Source: Gigaspora margarita
Lineage: Eukaryota > Glomeromycota > Glomeromycetes > Diversisporales > Gigasporaceae
Assembly (NCBI GenBank): GCA_009809945.1
Contig: WTPW01000955.1
Coordinates: 180,538-244,537 of the forward strand
Length of the DNA stretch: 64,000 nucleotides
Direction: 5' to 3'
Position numbers and translations under genes: made by a program
Part shown: positions 23,550 through 35,164 of the stretch, piece by piece
Position numbering within the stretch: the stretch's first letter is position 1
Layout: every line of letters starts with the position of its first letter
Notes under the pieces: generated by a model
Seen by the model: only the letters and a program-made list of their open reading frames with translations
Database searches by the model: none
What the model was told of the DNA's origin: nothing

Positions 23550-24554
23550 TTCAACCTCATGTCTTTAAATTACTTTTAGTAGGTCTTGGTTTTGTTTTTG
23601 TTTTCTTTTGTTAAGTTGGTTGTTTTTAATACAAAAATATTGACTTTTTCTTTGTAATTGTTCTTTTTGGGGTTTTGTAAATTGGGAAGGGTAGGTAGCA
23701 GTTTCTAAAAATATTTTAATGTTTTGATAATGTTAGGGTCCATTTTAAAATAGGGTGCTAGGATACCGACTACCTAGACTGGATTGAGCTTATTGTCAGG
23801 TTTAAAAGGAAATTATAATTTAAGACTAAAAGGTAGGGTTAGGTGTAGTCCACCAAATAGAATTACAAAGGTAATTAGAGGAAAAATTGTTATGTTCATC
23901 TAAAAGTTGAGGAGAGGGGGTTTCTAATAAAGGTAACCACCAAGGTATGTTTATTAAGGTATAAGTGGGTTGAATAATTTGGTAATTGATTTGAATATTA
24001 GTAATGTTTTGTTGATTAACTACAGGGTCAGATTGTTGTCCAAACAGAGGTTCCAAGGGTAGTGGGTCATGGGGCATGGTTCAGATAAACTTGAAATTTT
24101 ATCACCCTCATAACCATCAGGTGTACTCCAATAGCATTTTCCTATATCCTTAATAGGATATCGTTTAATTGTTACCCAGAGTCGAAGTTAAATATAGCAA
24201 GTAGGACATTTATCACAGAGGCTATATAGTTTATTTCTACACCAACATTGGGCGCAGGGACCTTTCCAATCTTTAGTAAGGCCTTTTCCTTTGTTTTTTT
24301 GTATGAAATCTTTTGCTAATATGCTCAATATAATACCAGGTACAAAATGGGCTATCATATTGTATTCCCTCAGCAGAAAAGGTCATTTGTTCATAAGGTC
24401 GAATACTATCAAGTAGGGTGTGGGGCAAATTATTATGTAGGGTCCATTTTACAATTGTTAGATCCTGTATTGTTTAAGCACCTTTTTGGGTTTCAGGTTC
24501 TTGCTCTTCTGGTTCTAGTCCATTTTGTTTCTTTTCTTGGTCATACTCTAATTT
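23550..24554 (-). pseudogene. Unusual spacer between RNase H and integrase
   Basis: About 1 kb separates RNase H from the integrase finger. It reads in pieces: a glutamate-rich stretch EPEEQEPETQKGA near 24480, YDSPFCTWYYIEHISKRFH near 24340, a cysteine cluster CAQCWC...CDKCPTC near 24200-24260, and a frame 24077-23826 rich in Asn, Pro and Gln (MPHDPLPLEPLF start). Standard Ty3 elements have a short linker here. Stops and shifts separate the pieces. The cysteine spacing suggests a zinc-binding module, but no known domain is identified. Confidence 0.45.
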
Positions 24555-26125
24555 CTACTTTTTTGCTCCTTCGTATTTCTCAAATTCACTAGTATAATCT
24601 GCTATAAGGGTTTTCATCATCTGGTTGAAATTTAGATTACTCTGTTGGTTGAAGAAAGTTATAACATCTGACTCAAAAACTTCATATCTCCAGAGGAGTT
24701 CTTCCTCCTCATAGGTTAGAGCATAGGTCATTGGGTATTCTTCTGCTTCTGGAAGAGATTCAAAATTGTCCCAAAGACTGCTTAGATAAAAGTCTTCAAG
24801 GATAGGGTAGACTTCATCTTCGTCAAGTTCTTCAATATCTCCAAGATAGAAGACTTCTTCTTCATTTTCATCTATTGGTATAGTAATGGGTTTTCCTGCA
24901 AGAAATGCATCAAAAGCTTCTTGCTCTATAGAGAGATCAAACATGTTTACTTCTTGCTCTTCTTCTGCAAATTTCTCTGGTACATACATTCTGGATAAGG
25001 AATCTGCATTGTTATATTTCCTTCCTGCTCTATGAATTATAGTAAAATTATAGGGTTCTAGGCGCATGATCTATCTGGCTCTTTTTCCAACCAGTTTGGT
25101 AGTTCTAAGCCATTTTAAGGCTGCATGGTCAGTAACAAGATAAAAGTGGTTTCCTCCTAGGTATTGATAGAAGTGTTCAACAGCCCATACTACAGCTAAA
25201 CATTCTAATTCTGTAGTGAAGTAATTTTGTTCAGCTTTGGAGAGACTTCTACTAGCATATACAATGACATGCTCTCTTTTATTTTCATCTATTTGAGCTA
25301 GTACAGCTCCTAGACCAGATTGTGAAGTATCAGTATGGACGTAGAAAGGTTGATTAAAGTCAGGATATTGTAGAATTGGTGCAGAGACAAGATGGTCCTT
25401 TAAGGTTTGAAAAGCTTTCTCTTGTTCATCACCCCAATGGTAGGGTTGGTTCTTTTGTAATAAGAGATTAAGAGGTTTGGCAATTTTGGAGAATTCTTTG
25501 ATAAACTTCCTGTAATAAGAAGCAAGTCCTAGGAATCCTCTAATTTGTCTAACAATAGTGGGTGTAGGAAAGATTTTTACTTTAGCAATCTTTTCTTCAT
25601 CAGGTTTCACTCCATCTTTTCCTACAATTTGTCCTAGAAATTTGATTTCATTTAAAAAGAAGAAACACTTTTCTGTGTTCAGTTTTAGGTTAGCTTCTTC
25701 TAGAGTATTAAATACAGTTTGAAGGTGTTGACAATGTTCTTCAAATGTTCTAGAATAAATAGTGATATCGTCCAGATACACTACTACAAACTTGTTAATA
25801 AATGAGTGAAGGATCTTGTCCATTAATCTTTGGAAAGTGGCAGGGGCATTGCATAGTCCAAAGGGCATCGCATTGAACTCATACATCCCTTGCCTAGTGA
25901 TGAAAGCAGTTTTCTTTTTATCTTTTTCATTTATAGCAACTTGCCAATATCTACTAGCTAGATCTAAACTAGTGAACCATTGGGCTCCTTCAAAGACAGA
26001 TAGGATTTCATTAATATCAGGTAGAGGGTAGACATCTTTTTCTATGACTGCATTCAACTTGTGATAGTCAATGCAAAGTCTCTTCTTTCCATTCTTTTTA
26101 GGTACAATAACCACAGGAGAAGACC
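24555..26125 (-). pseudogene. Reverse transcriptase and RNase H region of pol
   Basis: One frame from 26114 to 24555 broken by a single TAG (25071-25073). Reverse transcriptase motifs: FTSLDLASRYWQV, FGLCNAPATFQRLM and the catalytic YLDD. RNase H: YVHTDTSQSGLGAVL, ELECLAVVWAV and LVTDHAAL, giving its acidic residues. After the stop the frame continues RLEPYNFTIIHRAG, the usual Ty3 follow-on, then an acidic tail of about 130 residues (DENEEEVFYLGDIEELDEDE). Upstream, 26290-26120 continues the domain start (IEEMEKRGIIRES) behind a TGA and a frameshift. It would copy element RNA to DNA. Motif order places it in Ty3/Metaviridae. Confidence 0.9.
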
Positions 26126-26293
26126 ATGGCTACATGATTCTCTAATAATTCCTCTTTTTTCCATTTCCTCTATTTCATTTTTAAGGAATTTTCAGTCATC
26201 TGAGGAGGCTCTATATGCTCGTTGTTTAATAAGATGGGCATTTGGTCTATAGATTTCATGACAAACTTCACTGGTTTGTCCAAGTTCTAAGGT

Positions 26294-26980
26294 TTATCCT
26301 TCTTCAGAAATATTTTCTGCAAAAATGTGACTGTTGTTGAGAAGAATCTTTTCTGCAATCTTCTTTTCAGAATTGGTAAGGGCAGTATTAATTTGCATAG
26401 TGGAGGGTTGGACATTAACTTCAGCTATAAAAGCAACATAGGCAGCTGGGTTCTTTTCAGAGATAACTTCTGTCCATGGGTTAAATAAAAGGTTTTCTTC
26501 TTCTTGGTCTCCTTCTTCAGTATAGTAAGTTTTCATTTCATCTTGTTCAATTTCATCGATCCATTCATCCTCATTAGTGAATTCTTCAAATTCCTCAGGT
26601 ACAGGTTCACTGCTCACATGGGTAGTATAAATGGTAGCTCTTTTTCCTAAGTAGCGAATCTTCAAGGTATGGTTATCAAAATCAAGATTTGCTCTGGACT
26701 TGTTGAACCAATCAGTTCCCAACAAGAGGGTCTCATCTTTTGATTCTATAACTTGCAAATCAATAGGGATTGCAATATTCTGGAGAGTAATTTTTACATC
26801 ATTAATGGATCCTAATGCTTTTTCTTTTTGTCCATTAGCAGTTACAACAATAGTCTTGGATTCTTGGTTAATTTTCAATCCTAATCTCTTCATTAACTTG
26901 GCAGTAAAGATACTAACAGCAGCACCTGAGTCGAGTATGGCAACTACTGGTTGTCCTTTAATGTTAACATGGCATCTCAT
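26294..26980 (-). pseudogene. Retroviral-type aspartic protease region
   Basis: The reading frame begins MRCHVNIKGQPVVAILDSGA. DSGA is the catalytic loop of a dimeric aspartic protease, and LLLGTDWF is the later conserved strand. It lies in the same frame as gag, separated from it only by TGA (26993-26995), and ends at a TAA. The second half is acidic (YYTEEGDQEEENL). It would cut the Gag-Pol polyprotein. Confidence 0.85.
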
Positions 26981-26992
26981 AGCTATAGTTTT

Positions 26993-28872
26993 TCATTTAG
27001 GTCCTAGTTCCACATGGTTGGCTTCAGTGACTGGAGCATTACCTCTCTTTATGGTTTGGGCATGGTTTTTACGTTGGTTAGGGTATTGGAGCAGATGTTC
27101 ATAGGTAGCTTGGGCTTGTCTATTCAAAAGATCTTTGGAAATATCATAGGGCTCCAATTGATCGATCACAGATGGAAGTTTTTGAATCTTCTTTCTAGAT
27201 GCTTTAGTAGGTTTAAGGACTTCAATGGGTTCTTCTATCATATCCTCAAATTCAGGTTCATTAGCCTGTACAGTTCTGGTTCTCAATTTGATTTCTTTTT
27301 GGGATTCTGACTTCTTTTGGACTTCTCTTTGAGCTTCTTTTTGTGCTTTTCGGTTAGTATTATAAGGTTTAGGATGAGGGGCACGAGTAATATAGACCTT
27401 ATCCTCATCTAAGCAGTATTCTTCCTCTACAGCAGCATAATGAATTTTCTGCTTCATTTGGGGTCGAGAATTCATTTGATAACATTGCTCTTTAGTTGGA
27501 AGATGTTCAGCCATGCAATCTCTTGCATAGTGTCCTTGTTTACTACATCGATAGCAGATAACATTTGGGCAAGAATTGTTGGTAGGCCTTGGTTTCTGGT
27601 AGAATTGCTTAGATTGTTTTGGGCGATATTGTGGTTCAGTTTGGGCACTCAAAGCAGAGGCAATAGATGCATAATTTAATGACATCTGGTTCATTTGCTT
27701 GGTCAACTGTTCAATCTCCTTTTCATAGGCAACAATATTAGGATTGTTTACACTGGGGACAGCATTGGTAGCGAAGTCAGCTCCTTGATCATAGGTCTTA
27801 GCAAGTTCAAGAAGGTTATTTAAAGTATTGGAATTATGGGTAAGAAGAATTGGAAGGGTTGCTGGTTGTAGTCCTTTTTTAAAGTAATATAATTTTTGGA
27901 CATCTTGGAGTTGAGCCTTAGCGGCTACTCTTGTAGTTAATCTTTTAAATCGGCTATAATAAGAGTCAATAGGTTCTTCAGGGCCTTGTTTCAAGGTATC
28001 CAAGTCTCTAAGCCACTTATTTTGCCATCATTGAGTACAAAATGAATTTTTAAAGGCTGTTTTGACAGTATTCCAATCAGTTCCTGGATCATCATAATCT
28101 GTTACAGTGGTGGTCCAATCTTCAGCATTATCTCTTAAAAAAGCAGCAAGAATATCTTTCTTTTTGGCCAAATTCTGCTTATTTGCTTGACTAGCTTTGT
28201 TAAAATCTTCTAACCAGATAAGAGTATCTTGGGTTCCATCTCCTTTAAATGGTACAATTCTTAATAACATGCTTCCCTTTTCATGATCTCGCAAATAATC
28301 CAAAACATCATCAGCAGCTGACATTGCATTGATAGGTAATAGAGGGGGAGTAGGTAAATGTGCAGGTAATAAGATAGGACTAGGTTGTGGTGTGTTAATA
28401 GGTATTAAAGTATAAAGGTTTTGAAAAGAGTCACTATAATCCTCAAAATCTTCTTGAAAACAATCGTCATTAAAATCTGAATCTTTTAAAGTAAAAGGGT
28501 CATTAAAGAAACAACTAGTAAATACAGTTAAGACAGATATACTATGAATAATATCAGTAAGGTTGCCAGGGGAAGAAGAGTATCTAAAGCTAAAAATAAA
28601 TCTGAATATAGTATTTTTAAACTGAAGTAGGTTAAATTGGGTATAAATTTGAGATATTTGGTGAAAGTATTCTAAAGATTTTCCAGAAAAGCACTAACAG
28701 GATATTGGGCACAATACCAATGATAGAAATTTAGAAAGTTTCTAGGAACAGTGGTAGTTACAGGGTAGCAAATTTCACAAGAATCATCTGTTTGACTTAA
28801 GGTGGCTCCTATATAGTATTCTTGATGGTGTGTTACTAATTTCTGTACGTATCCTTGATAATTAAATTGCAT
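26993..28872 (-). pseudogene. gag with CCHC zinc knuckle
   Basis: The main frame runs from about 28690 to 26993 and is interrupted by one TGA (28028-28030), possibly a former TGG given WQNKW after it. The retrotransposon-gag domain lies around MSAADDVLDYL (28324) to GPEEPIDSYYSRFKRL. A knuckle, CYRCSKQGHYARDC (CX2CX4HX4C), sits near 27515-27560, followed by a basic, Lys/Gln-rich C-terminus. Upstream of the MSAADD methionine the same frame stays open to 28690 and can be joined by one frameshift to a start at 28872 (MQFNYQGYVQKL). The native Gag may therefore be about 180 residues longer at its N-terminus than the first obvious methionine suggests. Confidence 0.8.
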
Positions 28873-28931
28873 AAAATAATAAAATAATAATAATAAAAAG
28901 ATAAAGAAAATAAGAAAAGAAAATAAAAATT

Positions 28932-29153
28932 TTATTGATCAAAGGCTTTGGTTTGGTTTAATTGGGTGCAGTATAAGTCTGCTAATCTCAGGGTTTGTAA
29001 GGAGAAGACAATGATTCTGTCTGGTTGTTCAGAGGATTCAACTAGTTTTTCCAATTCTTGTTCCAAATATTTATTGTAGAAGGGAGCCTTCCAAGCAAGA
29101 GTATTTTCAATATACTCTGGTGTTTTTAAAGTGGCAATACCTTTCCTAGGCAT
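28932..29153 (-). CDS. Small leader frame upstream of gag, function unknown
   Basis: 73 codons, starting MPRKGIATLKTPEYIENTLA and ending at a stop after AFDQ. It lies in the 5' leader between the LTR and gag and has no recognised motif. The second half is likely helical (LEQELEKLVESSEQ). It could be the N-terminal part of Gag, separated by decay or an intron, or a separate small protein. Confidence 0.35.
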   Translation of the reverse strand: MPRKGIATLKTPEYIENTLAWKAPFYNKYLEQELEKLVESSEQPDRIIVFSLQTLRLADLYCTQLNQTKAFDQ

Positions 29154-29477
29154 CCAGTATTACTTTGGGTTGGGTTGTTAAGTTCCAATAGTCAGTTCTT
29201 AAGGTTTATTTCTTGATAGTAGTCACGTGACCAAGAGTTTCTTTCTTGCAGATCGTCTGGAAGAAAATGCTATCAACACGATTTGCGGGTTTCAGTTGGA
29301 TTTTCTTCCTAATATAAGATTAGTACAAAAGATGCAGAATCTTTCAACGGGTATACAGTTAAAATTTTCAGTTTAAACGGAGAAAATTCATTTGATTTTT
29401 CCTAGTAGCAAATGTTCTACGAAGTCAAAAATCCAATTTTCAGGTTTTCAAAATTCAATAAAGGGTAGAGAAAGTAT

Positions 29478-29496
29478 CTCACAGTCACCACCAATT
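29478..29496 (-). promoter_or_regulatory. Candidate primer binding site
   Basis: On the minus strand, directly after the 5' LTR end AACA, the sequence reads AATTGGTGGTGACTGTGAG. TGG-starting words 3 or 6 bases from the LTR are the expected complement of a tRNA CCA end. Which tRNA is used cannot be told by eye. Confidence 0.55.
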
Positions 29497-29663
29497 TGTT
29501 ATCCTATATCCACTTCTTTAAAGATAGTAGGTAACTAGAGTGACCTTAGACAGTGAACACTTTGTGTAACCTCATTTGTTACTGTGATATATCTAAGTTG
29601 AGAGGCGTTTTTTAATAAAACTTAACAAAGAAGATTTTTGGCAATTTGCAATTACGAAAGAGG

Positions 29664-30208
29664 TGTCCTCTGGGTCGATAGTGTAGCGGTTAACGCTCCG
29701 AGGATGCAAATCAAAAGGTCGCCAGTTCAAATCCTAGCAACAGCAAAATAAGATAAGCCATCTAGGGAACTGAAATACCGCGGGATACAGGAACCCGGGA
29801 CATCTCCGGATGGACCTATAATGATGAGAAGCCCTTATGCGTCGTGGCTTTGATGCAGGCTGTACTAGGATCTCGATTTGAAATAACCGAAGTCACAAGA
29901 TGTAGTATAAAGATCTTGTTACACAAACTTGTGGTACTAATAATATGGGTTATGACCTTCGTTGTCTTCTGGCTCTCCAGCACTGGTGCAGTACGTCATT
30001 TTTAGGGACCTACGAGGCACCCGGGAAAATTCAGCACTTAGGACTCTTCAGAATCTGCCCGTGAAGGATAACTTGGTAATATGGATAATCAAGCTGGGGT
30101 AGAAGTTCGATGACGGGAACTCGATAGTAGTGGATTGGATATACTAGATATCTGGGTTAATAAGTGAAAATTCTGGCGAGACGTTATGATAGTCAAAAAA
30201 AAAAAAAA
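29664..30208 (+). mobile_element. tRNA-derived SINE with 13-bp TSD
   Basis: The head has an A box, TAGTGTAGCGG (29679-29689), fitting TRGYNNARNNG, and a B box, GTTCAAATC (29725-29733). The 545-bp body is GC-richer than the LTR and ends in 15-16 A. The target ATTACGAAAGAGG lies at 29651-29663 and, with one change, at 30209-30221. The intact LTR (about 21450) has a single copy. This shows LINE-type retroposition of a polymerase III transcript. Confidence 0.88.
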
Positions 30209-30273
30209 ATTACGAAAGTGGCTACAATTAAAAGTATATGAAGATACAGTAACTGTTTAATTTAAATAATAAA

Positions 30274-30539
30274 TAGGGTTCCTCAAAGTCTAATCGAATC
30301 GAATATTAGGCATATTTGAATTTGATCGAATCGAATAAACTCTTGATTTGAATTTGATTTGATCAAATCAAATCAAATCAAATCAAATATATTTGTAATT
30401 TTTATTAAATATTTTCAAATCGAATCGAATATTTTGTCAATTTGAATTTGATTTGATTTGAAATTTCTGTATTTGAATTTGATTTGAAATCGAATATTTG
30501 ATCGAATCAAATCGAATCGAATCGAATTGCGGAACCCTA
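30274..30539. mobile_element. hAT-type MITE of TTTGATTTGATC / TCGAATCGAA words
   Basis: Ends TAGGGTTCCTCAAAG and GCGGAACCCTA. The exact 8-bp duplication ATAATAAA lies at 30266-30273 and 30540-30547, and the intact LTR carries one copy of it. Same family as 16509-16794, opposite orientation, with more GAATCGAATC words. Confidence 0.92.
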
Positions 30540-31550
30540 ATAATAAATAAATGTATTTATTAGTAAAAGAGTATGAAGACTCGATGTTGAACTTGGGGTC
30601 CACATCAGCTGCTTTTATACATTTTTTTTTTTCACAAATGTAACGGGCTATATCTATTACATGTGCAATAATGCTATATCTACTACTAATTAAATATATA
30701 GTATAAATAGTATAAATGTAATATATGAAATAAATGACATATGTATTATAAATAAAACTAGCAAAAACCCATGCTGTTGAGCACGGGGTAAGGGCTGGTA
30801 AAAGTCCAACATTTTTGTCAAAAATAAGAAGTTGATTCTTAAATTGAGTTTTTGCATATAATGTATATTATCGTATAGTTATGTTATTACTGCCATAGTA
30901 ATATCTATCAGTTATTAACTTAAATGTTTAGATTAATACTAAATTAATATGAATAAAATGAATTTAAGTTGTATATTTATGAACAAGAATATCTAATTTA
31001 AATGCTCACATTATTATACTCAAGTACTAATTATCGCAAATAAAATAAACTAATTACCGACTTGAATAAATTATTTTGAAGACTTAGAGTTATAATATGT
31101 TCTCTATATTCATGCACTAAACGAATGTGAATAAAATTGTATGCAAATATTTATGAATGTGATATTAATTAAATACTAAAATTAATATAATTATGTAAAT
31201 ATGTAGTAAATAGTTATCTGCTTAGATGTCCTGGCTTAGCTCTTAAAAATCATAACTCAGGCTTGAGCTATACTATTAGAGCATAGTATTGTGATATATT
31301 TCAAAAGTTATATAGTTAAAAAAATAATAATTTGAGTTAGTTTAATCTCTATTGCTTAATTATAAATTATGTTGTTCTATCTGCAACTTAAGGTAAGCCA
31401 AAGTCTAATGTGCATTATTATATTCATACTCATGAACTAAAATGAAATCAATTAAAATCTGGGTAACCCAAATAGTATTGGTTATTGCTGAGTTGAGATA
31501 TTTAACCTTGAGTTACCCAGATAATTTGAACACAGGTATAATTCTACCTA

Positions 31551-31947
31551 TGGTACAAGAAGCCTATACTCAACAATAAAATAGTATAACTTTAAAATGC
31601 ATCAACTTTTTATAGAGACAATATTTTTAAAAGCTATTTGGCAAATTTGCAAAGCATATTATAATGAACAAAGTTACTGGTCAGATTTTTAAAATGTTGC
31701 CTTTATAAAAAATTATAGCACTTTAAAGTTGATTAAAATTGAAACGCATAGTAATTATATATAAAGCAATAGTAATCTTTAAAACACATCAACTTTTTAT
31801 AGAAAAGGTTTTTTAAAAAAATATTTGGCAAACTTATAGAACTAATATTGCTCTACAAAGTTACTGGTCAGTTTTTTAAAAAACCTCTTGTATAAAAAAT
31901 TATGTAATTTAAAATTGAAATATATTGAGTATAGGCTTCGTGCACCA
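31551..31947. mobile_element. TA-flanked TIR element inside the Helitron
   Basis: The ends TGGTACAAGAAGCCTATACT and the near complement of TGGTGCACGAAGCCTATACT are flanked by TA. The two halves are diverged copies containing AAAGTTACTGGTCAG. 397 bp, no coding frame. Confidence 0.7.
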
Positions 31948-31949
31948 TA

Positions 31950-34900
31950 TTTATTCTTGTATTAAATGCTCATAACTTATGTAATTCATGGATGTAATTA
32001 CGTTTTTTATTGAGAAAAAAGGACAATGAATATCTATTATTTGAACTACAATTGGGTCAAAATTGGTGATCATGCTAGCAGATGACTCTTATAGGCTAAC
32101 TACCTGATGTTATAATTGAATCTGGGTTACCTATCTATTTTGGGTGTTTTGAGTTGAAATACTAACATTTATAAAAAATTTAATAAAAAACAAATCTTAA
32201 GTATATTTTAAAACTGTACTTATTGATCATGTTAACATGAATATGAATAAATTAAATAAGTAAATATGCATAATGAGAAGTATTGTTATGATTTATTTGA
32301 AGAAACTGCATGCATGTGATATTGGGATATTTAATATACTAAGTAAATCAAAAATATATATAGTTATATTTTACTTTCTAATAATTGATTTTCAATTGAT
32401 AAAATTATATAAAAGTACTTTTAGATGTAAAAAAATTGGTAAATATTTTTAGATGCACAAGTTACAATTTTTTTATTTGAAATTTTGATATATATTACAG
32501 AGGTACAGAATTGATTTTTACAATATATATGGAATATAACATTTTTTCTAACCTATTTAATTTGNGTTTGCTATTTGGATTGCTTGNAATAATTTTATAT
32601 NTATTATAAAATTTAAAATTAAAATATAAATTTTGTTCTGTAACTTCATTTATTGAAACTTTATATTGGTCTATTAAAAAATTGAAATTATAATTTTTGG
32701 TGATAAAGACTATACATCTAATTAAAGGTCATCAAAGTTCATATAATACAAAAATACTTTTATATTATACTATATATAGTTTTGATTTATACATTATATC
32801 AAACACCCCAATGTGATATATTATTATTTGGATGCATTTAGCTAATAGAGGCAAATATAATATATTATTAAATGATTTTTTATTAAGAATAAGCAGTATA
32901 GGTTATATTAGTGCAATCAATATATAAATTGAGATGCTATAAAAAAGATTTGCATAAAATTTGTGAAAAAGCACTATGCTACATATCTAATTTTGATTAT
33001 ATTTTTGGTTTATTTAAATAAAACAAAAAGCAAACAAAAATTAGAAGATCTCTTTTTTAGATTTTTTAGTATAAATTTTATGCAATTTTTTTTATAAAAA
33101 GATGGAATATTCTCTCAGAAATAGTAATAATTGTATTGGGTAATACTATCATTAGTTGACTTCAACTGCATAAAGCAGAATAGTTTTAGGTATAAGTAAG
33201 GTCCAGAATTAGGTAGCTTATATGATTTTAGAACTAAAATAGTATTCCACAATTGGTGCCTGAAATTAGTATATATAATTAGTATAATGAAACCACTTTT
33301 GGCAATTATGCTCTATTGTATTTTACACTTGGCTGCTGTTAATAGTAGGTTTTAGAGTCAGGTAGCTTGGTTTACTATATTATTGCAAAATAATACAAAC
33401 CTGTGTGTTAATTTAAGTATATGCATGTTATTTGAGAACATGCATGGGCATTATTTTGAAAACAAATATAAATTTTTACTTAGTACTAAATCTACTTTCA
33501 GAGCACTTATTTTATTAATATAGAGTATGCATTATTTTGGGATGTGTATAGGTATTATTTTGAAGTTACATATGTTATTTTAGGGGGTACAATTTTTGAA
33601 TTAATGCTTATACCAGTTATTTTATGACAATGCANTAGGCTTGTTCTATNACACCAGACTTACTTGACTTTAAAGACCTGCTACTGGAAGTAGACTTGTG
33701 TGAAGTGCAGATAGAACATGTTTGCTAAACATGGATTTAGAATACTAATTACTAAATTACATATCATATTTTGGTATATGCACTAATTGTAAAAGTATAT
33801 TTTTACAACTCTCAAAAAATTTCAAAATCATATATATGGGCCAATTTCTAGACCCTAGATATGAGGCTTAAGTTACTACAAAATAGAAGGATTATCTATA
33901 GATTTTGTATTGATTTCTATAGAGGTAAGAGGACCTTACTTCCTGTAAGTAGTTGTAAGAAACCACTTATGACTTTTGCCTAAAGGTGTTGTAATCATTA
34001 TGAGTCAGAGATGATTCTATAGAGATAATAGAGTTGGTNTAAATTTCATGTATTGGAAAAAAGTATATAATCCCCCTTTTGCCTCAATAAAGACTAACTT
34101 ATAAAGAGTTTGAGTTTGAAAAAACCAAAAGTTCTAACCTTNNAATAGTAGAAATGTTAAGAAGTTTCTCTTAGCCCAAAATTGTTATAATAAATCATTT
34201 ATTGAATTTATCTTGTACCCATAAAATATTTATTATTTTAGTTAAAATTATGTTATTAGTTGTNACTTTGTAATCTATATTTTGAATTCTATTTAGTTTA
34301 TAGCCCAGTTAAAGAAAGATTGAATTAATCACTTGCTATATATAAAATAAATCGATTAACTCTTTGGTTATCTAATTTATCAAACAATCAATTTCTGCAA
34401 TTGTTAAATTAATTACCCAATTTTACTCTTAATTATNTGACAATCATTAATCAATTTAATGATTGCCTTTGAACCCTTGACCTTGTGCATTCTAGAATAA
34501 AAAAGAAGAGTTATATAAATAAATAGAATTAGAACTATAAAAGAAGAATTATTTATAAAGAAATACAAAGACTACTTTTCTTTACTTCAACTACAGCATA
34601 GCGAGATCCAGACTAAATATACCACACCTATCAATTTGAGGATCTAGAGTCTTACACTATGAAAGAAGGTTGGTTTAGATTAGATAGAGGTGTAATTAGT
34701 GGATTTTAGCTATAGACCTGATTTCCATCACTTTCACAATGTATATTATTTTGCAAACCACAATAACTAATTATTGTCAGTGATAAAAAAAATGCATATT
34801 TTATAATTACATGGGTATAAATGTGCATCAATATGTATATTATATAAAATATGCATGATATCGCATGTAATAAATGTTTAAATTTATATTTTTCCCTTCA

Positions 34901-35160
34901 GAAAATATTGAATACATGCTCAAATTTTATTCTGATCTTGCTCTTTTATGTTTATTTGTTTATTTTCTAATTTTTCTAAACTTTGCTTAATTCTNCCAGA
35001 CAATGCACAACCTGGTTGAAATTATATAACTTTAATTTTCCTATAAAAAATTTAGATAGAATAAAATGTGCATGATTTCTATACACATAATTAAGGAATC
35101 ATGTACATACATGAAACTCATCTCTAATTATGGTTAATAATACAATTTTTTGAACCAAAA
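31950..35160. other. Helitron interior without recognisable genes
   Basis: Very AT-rich with several isolated N. No frame of note. A GGTAACCCA-type sentence of 31440 recurs in inverted form near 32120. Confidence 0.5.
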
Positions 35161-35164
35161 TTAT

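Noticed and set aside
29664..29740. A functional tRNA gene
   Set aside because: A and B boxes are present but the acceptor stem does not pair, and the unit has a long body, A tail and target duplication. It is a SINE head.
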